NCBI GenBank assembly: GCA_025463765.1
Contig: JAODBC010000022.1
Span: 1 to 64,000 of the forward strand
Length of the DNA stretch: 64,000 nucleotides
Direction: 5' to 3'
Source of the DNA: Subtercola sp.
GTDB taxonomy: Bacteria > Actinomycetota > Actinomycetes > Actinomycetales > Microbacteriaceae
Below are positions 34,105 to 42,586 of the stretch, piece by piece. Within the stretch, counting starts at the first letter, position 1, and every line of letters starts with the position of its first letter. The translations under genes and the position numbers were made by a program. The notes below the pieces were generated by a model. It did not search any database. It was given only the letters and a program-made list of their open reading frames with translations, and was not told the DNA's origin.

Positions 34105-34326
34105 CGACGCTCGGCGCGCGGTAGTCGCCTGCGTGCGTGGCAGTTCGAACCACCGCGCATGTGCCCAACTACGGCGGATCGTCGCGAGACCGCGGGGGCG
34201 GGGCATCCATTCGGCGCGTGGCCGTGGTGGGATTGCTACAAATGCTCACCTCGATGTTTGGCCGGTCGGCGGGGCTCGGCGCTCGGTGCCGAATGTTTCA
34301 GTTGAGGGAGTACACAAAGGAGAACC

Positions 34327-35568
34327 GTGAAGCCTCTACTCAACCGAACCGTCGCTGTGACCGGAATCGGAGTCGTCACACCCGCCGGCGTCGGCGTCGA
34401 CGCGTTCTGGCAGAGCCTGTTCGAGCCGGGCAGTGACGAGGCCGTGCGCCGCGTCGACGAAGAGGCTCTGAACGTGCGCCGGGTGATGACACACAAGGCT
34501 GCCAAGAACTCCGACGTCAACGTGCACTTCGCGGTGGTCGCGGCCGACGAGGCGCTGCGCGATGCGGGGCTGCTGGCAGGTGCCCGGGGTGAAGGCCCCG
34601 CCGAATCCGACGAGCAGACGCTGGTCGACACCGTCGACCTCGACCGCGCGGCGGTGTCGATGGGAACGGGTATCGGCGGTATCCAGACCTTCGCGGCGCA
34701 GGCCGACGTTCTGCGCGACCGCGGGGAGCGGCTCGTGTCGCCGCACACCGTGCCGATGGTGATGCCGAACGCCGCGGCGGGGGCATTGAGCATCCGCTTC
34801 GGTATGCGGGGCACCGCGACCACGGTCACGACAGCCTGCGCTGCCGGCACCGACGCCATCGCCAATGGCGCCCGGCTCGTGGCGCAAGGCTTGGCCGATG
34901 TGGTGCTTGCCGGGGGTACCGACTCGAGCCTCACGCCCGTGTGCATCGCGGGGTTCGGCAACATGCGTGCGCTGTCGAAGTCGGGCATCTCCCGCCCCTT
35001 CGACCGCGACCGTGACGGGCTCGCCGCCTCAGAAGGCAGCGGGATGCTCGTGCTCGAGCCACTCGACCAGGCCCTGGCCCGGGGCGCACACGTGTACATG
35101 ACGATCGAGGGGGCGGCGTCCACAGCCGACGCCTACCACGTCACTGCGCCGGCGCCCGAGGGCCGTGGGGCCGAGCGCACCATGCGGCTCGCACTCGACG
35201 ACGCGGGGCTGAAGCCCGAAGACATCACGCACATCAACGCCCACGGAACCTCGACGGGGCTGAACGATGCAGCCGAGAGTCAGGCCGTTTCGCGCCTGTT
35301 CGGGTCGTCGCGGCCGGTGATCACCAGCATCAAGGGCGTGACCGGGCACTCGTTCGGTGCCGCCGGCGCCATCGAGGCCGTGGCTGTTGCCCTGACCATC
35401 GCGAACTCCACGGTTCCGCCGACGGCGGGGCTGGTCAACCAAGACGAGGCGATTGACCTCGACATTCCGACCGAGGCGCGCCCCTGGCAACCCGGGCCGG
35501 TGCTGTCGAACAGCTTCGGTTTCGGTGGGCACAACGGCAGTCTGGTGTTCGTGCCCGCCTCGTCTTGA
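34327..35568 (+). CDS. fabF: Beta-ketoacyl-ACP synthase II-type enzyme
   Basis: A 413-residue condensing enzyme. The Cys-His-His triad is visible: VTTACAAGTDAI with Cys171, HINAHGTSTGLND and IKGVTGHSFGAAGA. The start VAVTGIGVVTPAGVG and the end LSNSFGFGGHNGSLVF are standard. GTG at 34327 follows AAAGGAG. In most actinobacteria fabF lies beside fabD, fabH and acpP; here it stands alone, so it may be an extra or specialised copy. Lys and Phe gatekeeper residues appear conserved (FGFGGHN). Confidence 0.9.
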   Translation: MKPLLNRTVAVTGIGVVTPAGVGVDAFWQSLFEPGSDEAVRRVDEEALNVRRVMTHKAAKNSDVNVHFAVVAADEALRDAGLLAGARGEGPAESDEQTLVDTVDLDRAAVSMGTGIGGIQTFAAQADVLRDRGERLVSPHTVPMVMPNAAAGALSIRFGMRGTATTVTTACAAGTDAIANGARLVAQGLADVVLAGGTDSSLTPVCIAGFGNMRALSKSGISRPFDRDRDGLAASEGSGMLVLEPLDQALARGAHVYMTIEGAASTADAYHVTAPAPEGRGAERTMRLALDDAGLKPEDITHINAHGTSTGLNDAAESQAVSRLFGSSRPVITSIKGVTGHSFGAAGAIEAVAVALTIANSTVPPTAGLVNQDEAIDLDIPTEARPWQPGPVLSNSFGFGGHNGSLVFVPASS

Positions 35569-35615
35569 CTTCGGGCGCCAGGTGCTCGCCTACGACACTC
35601 GGTCAGCCTGCTGCG

Positions 35616-36602
35616 TCAGCGGTCGAAACCCGCGGCGGCGTAGATGGAGTCGATGAGGTGCATGTTCGCAACGGGGTCGGCGCCCTCGGTGGGCAGCGAG
35701 TCGCCTGAGGCGAGAGCGTCGACGACGGCGGCGAGCTGGTGGTCGTAGGTGGTGAGGCCCGCGACGGTCGAGACGTAGTCCAGGCCGTCGAGAGTGAGCG
35801 TGATGCTGTGTCCGGCCGACGGAAACACCAGATTGTCGACGTGTAAGCGGCCGAGGCTGCCCTCGACGTCGAGTGACGAATTGAGGCCAACACCCTCGGC
35901 CATGCTCGAGGTGACCTGAGCAACGACGCCCGACGGGAAGAGCAGCCGGGCATCCATCGTCAGATCGGCGCCGAGCGGGTTCAGGGTCGCCTCGGCCGAG
36001 GTGACGGCCGGCTCTTCACCGAGCAGAGTGCGCACCCAGTGCACGGGGTAGCAGCCGAGATCCATCAGCGATCCGCCGCCGACGGCGGGGTCGTGCCGAA
36101 TCGAGCGCGGGTCGTACGGGTTCGAGCCCGAGAAGTCGGCGCGCACCGACACGAGGTCGCCGAGGGCTCCGGATGCCCTGATGCGCCCGATCTCGGCGCT
36201 CAGCGGGTGGTACCGGTCGTGAAAGGCCTCGATGAGGCGCAGCCCGGTCGCGGCGGCGACCCCGGTCATCCGCTCGGCCTGCTGCTGGTTCATGGCGAAC
36301 GGCTTCTCGCACAGCACGTGTTTTCCGGCTTCGAGCGCGGCGATCGACCACGGCATATGCTCCGACGGCGGCAGCGCGTTGTACACGAGGTCGATGTCGG
36401 GGTCAGCGAGCAGCTCGGCGTAACCGCCGTACGAACGGGCGATGCCGTGCGTCTCGGCATACTCGGCGGCAGCGGATGCCCGGCGCGAGGCTACGGCCAG
36501 AATTACTGTGTCGGGCCGGCGACGGGCGGGGCGGATGATCGCGGCCGGTGCGATACCGGCTGCGCCGAGGATTCCGATGCGGAGCGGGGTGGATTCGGGC
36601 AT
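35616..36602 (-). CDS. Gfo/Idh/MocA family dehydrogenase
   Basis: A 328-residue NAD(P)-dependent oxidoreductase. Seen: LRIGILGAAGIAPAAIIRPA for cofactor binding, DLVYNALPPSEHMPWSI, the family signature HVLCEKPFAMNQQQAERM, LIEAFHDRYHPL (substrate His) and GGGSLMDLGCYPVHWVRTL. Typical of dehydrogenases acting on sugars or dihydrodiols. It stands alone with no regulon-type dyad nearby, unlike the copy at 2859. Confidence 0.85.
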   Translation of the reverse strand: MPESTPLRIGILGAAGIAPAAIIRPARRRPDTVILAVASRRASAAAEYAETHGIARSYGGYAELLADPDIDLVYNALPPSEHMPWSIAALEAGKHVLCEKPFAMNQQQAERMTGVAAATGLRLIEAFHDRYHPLSAEIGRIRASGALGDLVSVRADFSGSNPYDPRSIRHDPAVGGGSLMDLGCYPVHWVRTLLGEEPAVTSAEATLNPLGADLTMDARLLFPSGVVAQVTSSMAEGVGLNSSLDVEGSLGRLHVDNLVFPSAGHSITLTLDGLDYVSTVAGLTTYDHQLAAVVDALASGDSLPTEGADPVANMHLIDSIYAAAGFDR

Positions 36603-36841
36603 GGGTCCATCGTGCCAGATGCGTTGGGGCCCCGCGGCGCGGCGGCGTTCGGGGTGGCGTGGCGGGTGATTTCAGTGATGGTAGAGCAGCGTGCGTGCAT
36701 CGCGTGACTCGAATCGGAGGGTGCCGCAGACGGGTGCCCTGCTCGAACCGCTTGTAGCGGCGGCGGCGCTCTCGCCCTCGAGCGGTTTGCCGTGAGGGGG
36801 GCTTCGGGCGGCTGAGCTCCGCCGAGGGTATGGTCGCCGGG

Positions 36842-37564
36842 CTATGCGGCGAGAAACGCGTCGAGGGCAGCGAAGGTCGACTCGGGCTGCTCGAGGTGGG
36901 GCAGGTGGCCTGCTTCGTCGATGATGGTGAGCCGGGCATCCGCTATCGCGTCGGCGAAGGCCGCACCGTAGGCCGGGGTCACGATGCGATCGCTCTCGCC
37001 CCAGATGACGAGCGTAGGAACAGCGATCTGGGCGAGACGGCCGAGCAACGTCGGATCGATCATGCCGTTTGCCGTCAATGAGGCCATCGTCGCCATGTTG
37101 CCTCGCTGCGCGGCCTGCTGGGCGGCGGGCAGAGTGGTCGGGTCGACGTAATAGCGCTCGGAGTCGTGCCAGGCGTACTCGGCGACCCCGCGTGCGTCGA
37201 GGCCGAAGAAGTCGCGGATCGGCGCCCCGGGTGCCTCGATGCCGACGGCGTCGATGAGCACCAGTGCGCTGATGCGGTGGTCGGTGTCGCGGGCTGCCAT
37301 GTCGGCGCCGATCCAGCCGCCGAGCGACGACCCGACGACGAGAACGTCGCGCAGATCGTGCTCGGCGAGATAGTCGAGGTACAGCGTGGCGAGGTCGGCG
37401 ACGGTCGAAATGGACTCGGCGCGCGCGGTGCCGTTCCAGCCCGGGTGCGTGGGGGCGGTCACGTCGAAGTTCATGCCCGTCAGATGATTCGCGAGCGAAG
37501 CGACGGTGAAAGGGCCGCCGCCACCGTGCAGAACCAGGGCCGGGCGTGAAGTGGAGGAGGTCAT
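36842..37564 (-). CDS. Alpha/beta-hydrolase
   Basis: A 240-residue serine hydrolase. The triad is seen as Ser80 in VVGSSLGGWIG, Asp in IWGESDRIVTP and His in DEAGHLPHLEQPE; the oxyanion loop is LVLHGGGGPFT. The ATG at 37564 (MTSSTSRPALVLHGG) is preferred over the track start 20 codons upstream. It is divergent from a MarR gene across a 104-base AT-rich gap, so MarR probably controls it. Substrate unknown. Confidence 0.85.
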   Translation of the reverse strand: MTSSTSRPALVLHGGGGPFTVASLANHLTGMNFDVTAPTHPGWNGTARAESISTVADLATLYLDYLAEHDLRDVLVVGSSLGGWIGADMAARDTDHRISALVLIDAVGIEAPGAPIRDFFGLDARGVAEYAWHDSERYYVDPTTLPAAQQAAQRGNMATMASLTANGMIDPTLLGRLAQIAVPTLVIWGESDRIVTPAYGAAFADAIADARLTIIDEAGHLPHLEQPESTFAALDAFLAA

Positions 37565-37630
37565 GATGCTGCCTTTCGTCGATGCCAGCGAGGTTGCGCG
37601 CGGCTGTGTTCCACCGTAAATCAATACGCT

Positions 37631-37650
37631 TATATACGCAACCTTATATA
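37631..37650. promoter_or_regulatory. Putative MarR operator
   Basis: TATATA arms flank CGCAACCT in the divergent gap between the hydrolase and MarR genes; ATACGC occurs twice just upstream. This is the only dyad in an AT-rich island and overlaps the likely promoters of both genes. Confidence 0.4.
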
Positions 37651-37668
37651 TTGTGTTAGCGTCGCTAT

Positions 37669-38127
37669 ATGGCCATTGATCTCGAAGCCCTCGGGCGCGC
37701 CGTGAAGGTCGCCCAGTACCGTCACCACCGGGCGATGGATGCTCGGCTCTCCTCCGTCGGAACCACCCTGGTGCAGTGGGACGCCCTGCGGGCCATAGGT
37801 CGCGCTCCCGGCGCCTCGGCGCACGATCTCGCGCTGACCACGTTTCAAAGCGACCAGTCGTTCGGCACCCTCGCCACGCGGCTCGTCTCTCAGGGGCTCA
37901 TCGAGCGGGTGCCCGGTCGCGGGCGGCGCATCGAGCACCACCTCACAGACGCGGGGCGCGCCTTGCTCGCCGCCGGCGCCTCGGTCGCAGACGGCATGCT
38001 CGCCCAGTCGTTCGTGCCCCTCACCGAGCCCGAGCGCGCGACCCTGCTCGACCTGCTCGGCCGCCTCACGCCCGACACCTTCTCCGGTGCCGCAATCGAA
38101 TCGTCGAAAAAGCCCGAAAAGTCGTGA
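37669..38127 (+). CDS. MarR family regulator
   Basis: A 152-residue winged-helix regulator. Seen: TTLVQWDALRAIGRAPGASAHD, LALTTFQSDQSFGTLATRLVSQGLIE as the recognition region (in part), the wing RVPGRGRRIEHHLTDAGRALL, and a leucine-rich dimer helix near the end. It is divergent from the alpha/beta-hydrolase. The gene's last codons form half of a terminator hairpin. Confidence 0.85.
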   Translation: MAIDLEALGRAVKVAQYRHHRAMDARLSSVGTTLVQWDALRAIGRAPGASAHDLALTTFQSDQSFGTLATRLVSQGLIERVPGRGRRIEHHLTDAGRALLAAGASVADGMLAQSFVPLTEPERATLLDLLGRLTPDTFSGAAIESSKKPEKS

Positions 38128-38145
38128 TTTTCGGGGCCTTTTCGA
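38104..38145. terminator. Bidirectional A/T-flanked hairpin
   Basis: TCGAAAAAGCCCGAAAA pairs with TTTTCGGGGCCTTTTCGA around a short loop. A-runs on one side and T-runs on the other suit termination in both directions, for the MarR gene and the convergent DUF2090 gene. Confidence 0.65.
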
Positions 38146-38173
38146 AAAGTCGATATGGGCAAACGGGAGGAGG

Positions 38174-39145
38174 TCAGCGGGCGGCGGTGTAGAGGTCCGC
38201 GAAGTGGGTGAAGGCGGCGGCGACGCGGTCGACGAGTTCGTGGGGGCCGATCAGGTCGGCGAGGTGGGCGGCCAAGGGTGCCTCCCAGATGCTGCGCCCG
38301 ATAGCGAAGCCGCGAAAGCCGTCGACGCCGGCGGCGACACTCAGCCAGTGGTCGAGCCGGTCGGCGGGGGCATCGCGGCCGAGCACGATGCACGAAACGG
38401 ATGCCCGATCATCCTGCCTGGCCGTCGCGACGATCTGCTCGGCGGCTTCGCGGGTCTCGAGGCCCTCGATCTTCCAGATGTCGGGTTCGACGCCCGCCCT
38501 CTGAAGCTCGGTCATCACTTGGGTCGTCAGAGCAGGGCGCACGTCGCGGTCGTAGCGCAGGGCATTCTGGTCTACCGCGGCGAGCTGCGCCGGGGTGGCA
38601 GGAATGAGCAGCTCGATGAGAAAAGTGCGCCCCGACTCGCGTAAGACCTGACCGACGGCCGCGAGGTGAGCCATCTGCAGAGCCCGGTCGCTCGCGGCGA
38701 ACTCGGGGTTGTCGCGCACGAGAACTTTGACCTGTTCAGGGTCGAAGGTCTCGACGTGCGTGAGCCACTCGGTTGTGGTGAAGTCGCCGTATTCGAGAGT
38801 GAAGAAGTCTTGACCGCTTTTCTCGATGGGCATGGCGAGGTCGATTCCGGCGGACTTCGCCTTTTCGGCGACGGATGTTCCGTACCGCTCATCGACGAGA
38901 ACCCCGACGGTCGACGCATCGATGCCGCGCGAGACCGCCTCGAGCAGTCCCTCGAAGATGAGCGTCTTGCCGGCGCTGATCTGTTCGATCTGAGCCGGGG
39001 TCGGAGCGCCGTCGATGCCGTAGACGTGCTTCGCGAGGGAGTCGCGGTGATCCATGGCGAGCAGAAGCAGCAGCGGCTCGCCGTCGTTGCTGGCGGGGAC
39101 GACTGGGCCGTCGGCGTGGATGATCGGAATGCCACTATCGCTCAT
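38174..39145 (-). CDS. DUF2090 protein, IolC C-terminal-domain-like aldolase candidate
   Basis: A 323-residue TIM-barrel protein. Seen: LLLLAMDHRDSLAKHVYG, VLVDERYGTSVAEKAK, LAMPIEKSGQDFFTLEYGD, PDIWKIEGLETREAAEQ and CIVLGRDAPADRLDHWL. This is the domain that is fused to the C-terminus of IolC in many proteobacteria and is thought to cleave 2-deoxy-5-keto-gluconate 6-phosphate. The ATG at 39145 follows GTGGAGCG; the track start is a GTG four codons earlier. It stands alone, 14 kb from the iol genes and without the regulon dyad, so it may serve another sugar or back up the aldolase at 16335. Confidence 0.8.
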   Translation of the reverse strand: MSDSGIPIIHADGPVVPASNDGEPLLLLLAMDHRDSLAKHVYGIDGAPTPAQIEQISAGKTLIFEGLLEAVSRGIDASTVGVLVDERYGTSVAEKAKSAGIDLAMPIEKSGQDFFTLEYGDFTTTEWLTHVETFDPEQVKVLVRDNPEFAASDRALQMAHLAAVGQVLRESGRTFLIELLIPATPAQLAAVDQNALRYDRDVRPALTTQVMTELQRAGVEPDIWKIEGLETREAAEQIVATARQDDRASVSCIVLGRDAPADRLDHWLSVAAGVDGFRGFAIGRSIWEAPLAAHLADLIGPHELVDRVAAAFTHFADLYTAAR

Positions 39146-39196
39146 GATTCGCTCCACGTGATCGGGTACCTTTCGACCGTACGACTCCGCGACGAT

Positions 39197-40087
39197 TTAG
39201 CCTAGGGGGCGGTCGAGATTTGACACCAGGCTCCGATCGAGAAAGTCGAGGATGAGCGCCGACTCGGTTTCGAGCTGGGATTCGAGCAGAAAGTGTCCGC
39301 CGTCGAGCAGGTGAATCTCGGCGTTCGGTAGATCGCGCCGAAACGCCTCCGCGCCGGCAGGTACGAAGACTTTGTCGTTTTTTCCCCACACGATGAGCGC
39401 CGCGACCTGGCTGTCGCGAAAGTACTGCTGCACCCTCGGGTACAGCTCGACGTTGGTGTGGTAGTCAGCGAACAGCATCAGCGCCACCTCGGTATTGCCC
39501 GGGCGCTGCAGGTTCGCGTAGTCGCTCTGCCAGGTGTCGGGGCTGATCGTCGTCGGGTCGGCGGCGCCGGCCAGGTATTGCTCGCGCAGGGATTCCGGCG
39601 TCAGGGCTGCTCGCAGGGGGGTCGCGTTCTCGGCGGTCGGGTTGGCGGTGTATTTCGCGACGTCGGGCCAGAAGATCTCGCCGAATCCCTCGGTATAGGC
39701 GTTGCCGTTCTGGCTGATGAGGGCGGTGATGCGTTCGGGGTGGGCGAGAGCGAGTCGCCAGGCGACGGGTGCTCCGTAGTCTTGCGCGTAGACCGCGTAC
39801 CGGTCGAGGCCGAGTAGCTCCGTCAGCTGGTCGACGACGCCCGCCAGCGCGTCGAAGCTGTAGGCGAACTCGTCGACGCTGGGGGAGTCGGAGTGGCCGA
39901 AACCGAGGTAGTCGGGCGCGACCACGTGGTACCGGTCGGCGAGCAGCGGAATCAGCTCGCGGAACATGAACGAACTCGCCGGTGCGCCGTGCAGCAGAAG
40001 AACGGTGGGCGATGCGGGGTCGCCCGCCTCGCGGTAGAAGACCTGATGGCCGTCGACAGAGACGGTGTGGTAGCTCACGTGAGTCAC
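39197..40087 (-). CDS. Alpha/beta-hydrolase with Asp nucleophile (haloalkane dehalogenase/epoxide hydrolase type)
   Basis: A 296-residue hydrolase. The nucleophile elbow is VYAQDYGAPVAW with Asp103 instead of Ser, as in haloalkane dehalogenases and epoxide hydrolases; the oxyanion segment is LLHGAPASSFMFREL, and the acid and base are in VWGKNDKVFVP and DGGHFLLESQLE. The residue after the Asp is Tyr, where dehalogenases have a halide-holding Trp, so true dehalogenase activity is doubtful. It is divergent from a CGNR regulator with a shared dyad. Confidence 0.85.
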   Translation of the reverse strand: MTHVSYHTVSVDGHQVFYREAGDPASPTVLLLHGAPASSFMFRELIPLLADRYHVVAPDYLGFGHSDSPSVDEFAYSFDALAGVVDQLTELLGLDRYAVYAQDYGAPVAWRLALAHPERITALISQNGNAYTEGFGEIFWPDVAKYTANPTAENATPLRAALTPESLREQYLAGAADPTTISPDTWQSDYANLQRPGNTEVALMLFADYHTNVELYPRVQQYFRDSQVAALIVWGKNDKVFVPAGAEAFRRDLPNAEIHLLDGGHFLLESQLETESALILDFLDRSLVSNLDRPLG

Positions 40088-40105
40088 AGTAACTCCCTTT
40101 CATTG

Positions 40106-40148
40106 TTTTGCTGGTTAGTCACCATCTAAACCGCTCTAACTGACAAAA
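40106..40148. promoter_or_regulatory. Dyad between hydrolase and CGNR regulator genes
   Basis: TTTTGCTGGTTAG and CTAACTGACAAAA pair at 10 of 13 positions across a 17-base centre in the 78-base divergent gap. GCTGGTTA recurs just before the CGNR start. Likely operator for the CGNR protein. Confidence 0.4.
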
Positions 40149-40165
40149 GCAAGTAAGCTGGTTAC

Positions 40166-40702
40166 ATGAAGTGGATGAACGACTCGACAGCCGCTGACGA
40201 AGATCTGCTGCTGGCGCTGCTGAACACGACTCCCGTCGTCGATGGTGAGCCGACAGATGTGTTGGCAGACCGATTCGCAAATGGGTCGGCTGATGCTGGC
40301 GCGGGCGAGCTGCGCGAGCTGCGTGAACTCCGCGAGCTGCGTGAGCTGCGCGACGAGCTGCAGGCCGTGGTTCGCGGCGAGACCGGCGCCGAGCACGTCA
40401 ACGCGCGACTGGCCGACGTGAAACTCGTTCCGGCGATCGACTCGTCGGGCGCGGTTCGCTGGCGGCTCGACGGCTCGGGCGATGCCCTTGTGGGCCGTGC
40501 GCTGCTGGGCTGGCTGGCCGTCGTCGAGAAGGGGTCGTCACGGCTGCGGCCGTGCGCCAACGACGAGTGTCAGCTCTTTCTGCTCGACCGCAGCAAGTCG
40601 AACACCGCCCGCTGGTGCTCCATGGCGACCTGTGGCAATCGGCTCAAAGCACGTCGGCACCAGGCTCGTGTGCAGGGTGCGCCCGCGGCCGCGGGGTCAT
40701 AA
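40166..40702 (+). CDS. CGNR zinc-finger regulator
   Basis: A 178-residue protein with an ABATE-like N-terminal part and a C-terminal CGNR zinc finger: RLRPCANDECQLFLLDRSKSN, then WCSMATCGNRLKARRHQ, giving four Cys ligands. Such proteins are stress-related DNA-binding regulators in actinobacteria. Residues 49-62 are four turns of a LREL repeat, probably a short coiled coil. It is divergent from the Asp-type hydrolase, its likely target, and its stop overlaps the convergent ltrA stop by 6 bases. Confidence 0.85.
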   Translation: MKWMNDSTAADEDLLLALLNTTPVVDGEPTDVLADRFANGSADAGAGELRELRELRELRELRDELQAVVRGETGAEHVNARLADVKLVPAIDSSGAVRWRLDGSGDALVGRALLGWLAVVEKGSSRLRPCANDECQLFLLDRSKSNTARWCSMATCGNRLKARRHQARVQGAPAAAGS

Positions 40703-41890
40703 CGACGACGGCGCAGCCTCAAACGCAGGGTGCCGCACCCGCGGCCGCCCGGCGACCACGAGCGTCGCGACGATCACGATCAGCAGCACCGAGGTCGCCA
40801 CCTCAGGCCACGGCAGAATGGCGCTGAGGGCGATCAGCGCCCCGCAGATCGGAACGATGGTGTTCGCCGCCGCGCTCGCGGCCCGCCGAATTGCCAGTGC
40901 CCACACCGCCAGCACGAAAACCGCCACCGGCACTGTCAGGGTCGCGGCGGCCTCGAAGGCTGGCAGCTCGGTCTCGCCAGAATGCAGCGATACCGCCACT
41001 TCGATGCCCGCCGACACTGCCCCGGCTGCGGCGAAGATGAGGTAGTGGGTGTATCCGGTGGTGAGCGACTGCCGCAGATTCGCGAAGTTGTCGTGCTGCG
41101 GTACGGCGAAGTAGATCCACCACATGCCGGCGGTGATGATGAGGCCGCACGCCGCCAAGAGGGCGAGTGGCAGAACGTGGTCGGCATCCTGCAGCCCGTC
41201 GATGATGGCGTTGGCCGATCCGAGCAGCCCTTCGCCGAGCACGACGAGGGTGAAGAGCCCGTAGCGTTCGGCGATGTGGTGGTTGTGCCAGGGGGTGACG
41301 TTCTTCTGCTCGGCCCAGATGGGCACGAGCACCTCGCACAGGGCGAGCACGATGAAGCTCAGGACTCCGAGTGACTCCGGTAGCAGCAGGCGCAGCACCC
41401 AGGCGAGCTGCACCACGGTGATGGCGCCGGCGTAACGCAGGGCGGTCGTGCGGTATTCGGGCGAGTTCACGGCCACGCGAATCCACTGGCTCACCATGGC
41501 GAGCCGCATGATCACGTAGCCGAAGGTCACCGCGGTGAAATCGCCGTTCTGCATGGCGCCTGCGACGCCGGCGGCCAGAACGAGCACGCCGGCCATCTGA
41601 ACGATGGTGGTGACGCGGTACAGCCAATCGTCGTTGTCGAAGGCGGTGGCGAACCAGGTGAAGTTCATCCAGGCCCACCAGATGGCGAAGAACACCATCA
41701 GGTAGGCGCCCACCCCGGATGCGACGTGCCCCTCGACCTCAAGATGGTGCAGGGTTGTCGCCGCGGCCGACACCGCGATCACGAATACCAGGTCGAAGAA
41801 GAGCTCGAGGCTCGAGGCGACGCGGTGCCTCTCGCCCTTGTTGCGCGGTCGTATCGGTAGCAGGTCGAGGCGGTTCAGGATGCTCGGCAT
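40697..41890 (-). CDS. ltrA: Low-temperature requirement A family membrane protein
   Basis: A 397-residue integral membrane protein with about 11 hydrophobic helices. The family signature is RVASSLELFFDLVFVIAVSAA near residue 25, followed by WWAWMNFTWFATAFDNDDW and, centrally, HHIAERYGLFTLVVLGEGLLG. LtrA was named from a Listeria cold-sensitive mutant, but its molecular activity is unknown. Single gene, convergent with the CGNR gene. Confidence 0.88.
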   Translation of the reverse strand: MPSILNRLDLLPIRPRNKGERHRVASSLELFFDLVFVIAVSAAATTLHHLEVEGHVASGVGAYLMVFFAIWWAWMNFTWFATAFDNDDWLYRVTTIVQMAGVLVLAAGVAGAMQNGDFTAVTFGYVIMRLAMVSQWIRVAVNSPEYRTTALRYAGAITVVQLAWVLRLLLPESLGVLSFIVLALCEVLVPIWAEQKNVTPWHNHHIAERYGLFTLVVLGEGLLGSANAIIDGLQDADHVLPLALLAACGLIITAGMWWIYFAVPQHDNFANLRQSLTTGYTHYLIFAAAGAVSAGIEVAVSLHSGETELPAFEAAATLTVPVAVFVLAVWALAIRRAASAAANTIVPICGALIALSAILPWPEVATSVLLIVIVATLVVAGRPRVRHPAFEAAPSSL

Positions 41891-41906
41891 GCTCCATTCT
41901 CTTATG

Positions 41907-41963
41907 AACGTGCCCGTGCCCGTGCCCGTGCCGGTGCCCGTGCCCGTGCCTATGCCCGTTTGC
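41907..41963. repeat. GTGCCC hexamer array
   Basis: About nine tandem copies of GTGCCC with two single-base variants, just upstream of ltrA. Together with flanking C/G-rich sequence it fills most of the 188-base gap to the next gene. A slippage-prone microsatellite that could alter spacing upstream of ltrA. Confidence 0.7.
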
Positions 41964-42078
41964 CCCCGGTCACGCCGTGGCGGGTCACGCGCCGGCGTGC
42001 GATCGTTTTTGCGAGGGTGTGTGATGCTCGACGCTGAGGAGCGCTTCGGCTGCGGGAGTCTGGTCGCCGGCGTCAGGC

Positions 42079-42555
42079 TCAGGCGTCGAGGCGGGCCGCC
42101 ACGTCAGCGGGGAAGCCGCCGGTGGAGATGGGGGACCAGCGGGTCGGGGTGAGGCGAATGAGCGACTTGTTCTGCAGCGCCATGGCCTGGCGGTACTCAG
42201 CCCAGTCGGGATGCTCGCCGGAAATGCTTCGGAAGTAGTCGACGAGGGCATCCTCAGCCGCCGGCATGGCGAGCACCTCGGCGTCGCCGTCGAGCTGGAT
42301 CCAAGCGCCGTTCCACTCGTCCGAGAGCACCACGACGCTGGTGCGCGGGTCGCGTTCAGCGTTGCGGGTTTTGGCGCGGCCCGGATAGGTGGCGATGACG
42401 ATGCGGCCGTCGCCGTCGACGCCGCCGGTGACGGGGGAGATCTGCGGGCGCCCGTCGCGGCGGGTGGTGGCCAGCAGCATATGGTGGCGAGGCCGCACGA
42501 AGACGAGCATCCCCTCGCGGTCGACGCGGGTGTCGGTTGCAATAGTTCTAGCCAT
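42079..42555 (-). CDS. PPOX-class flavin/F420-dependent oxidoreductase
   Basis: A 158-residue split-beta-barrel protein. Seen: MLVFVRPRHHMLLATTRRDGRPQISPVTGG, IVIATYPGRAKTRNAERDPR and GAWIQLDGDAEVLAMPAAED, then WAEYRQAM near the end. The family binds FMN or F420 and reduces various enones and pigments. The ATG at 42555 (MARTIATDTRVDREG) is preferred to the track start, which adds 31 low-complexity Arg/Pro residues. Cofactor choice cannot be fixed by eye. Confidence 0.82.
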   Translation of the reverse strand: MARTIATDTRVDREGMLVFVRPRHHMLLATTRRDGRPQISPVTGGVDGDGRIVIATYPGRAKTRNAERDPRTSVVVLSDEWNGAWIQLDGDAEVLAMPAAEDALVDYFRSISGEHPDWAEYRQAMALQNKSLIRLTPTRWSPISTGGFPADVAARLDA

Positions 42556-42586
42556 GCTTCGACGGTACGCCACCCCGCGGCGGGCG

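Noticed and set aside
32965-34206. 413-codon minus-strand ORF
   Set aside because: Arg-rich shadow of the secreted protein at 33439 and of the remnant region; no recognisable segment.
36660-36740. tRNA-like stretch with GGTAGAGCAG and CTCGAATC
   Set aside because: It has D-arm and T-loop-like words, but I could not build a consistent acceptor stem, anticodon arm and T arm. Probably chance.
39197-40087. Firm call as haloalkane dehalogenase
   Set aside because: The Asp nucleophile fits, but the Trp that holds the halide is Tyr, so only the wider Asp-hydrolase class is supported.
41907-41963. Possible regulatory array before ltrA
   Set aside because: Simple GTGCCC hexamers with no dyad symmetry; listed only as a microsatellite.
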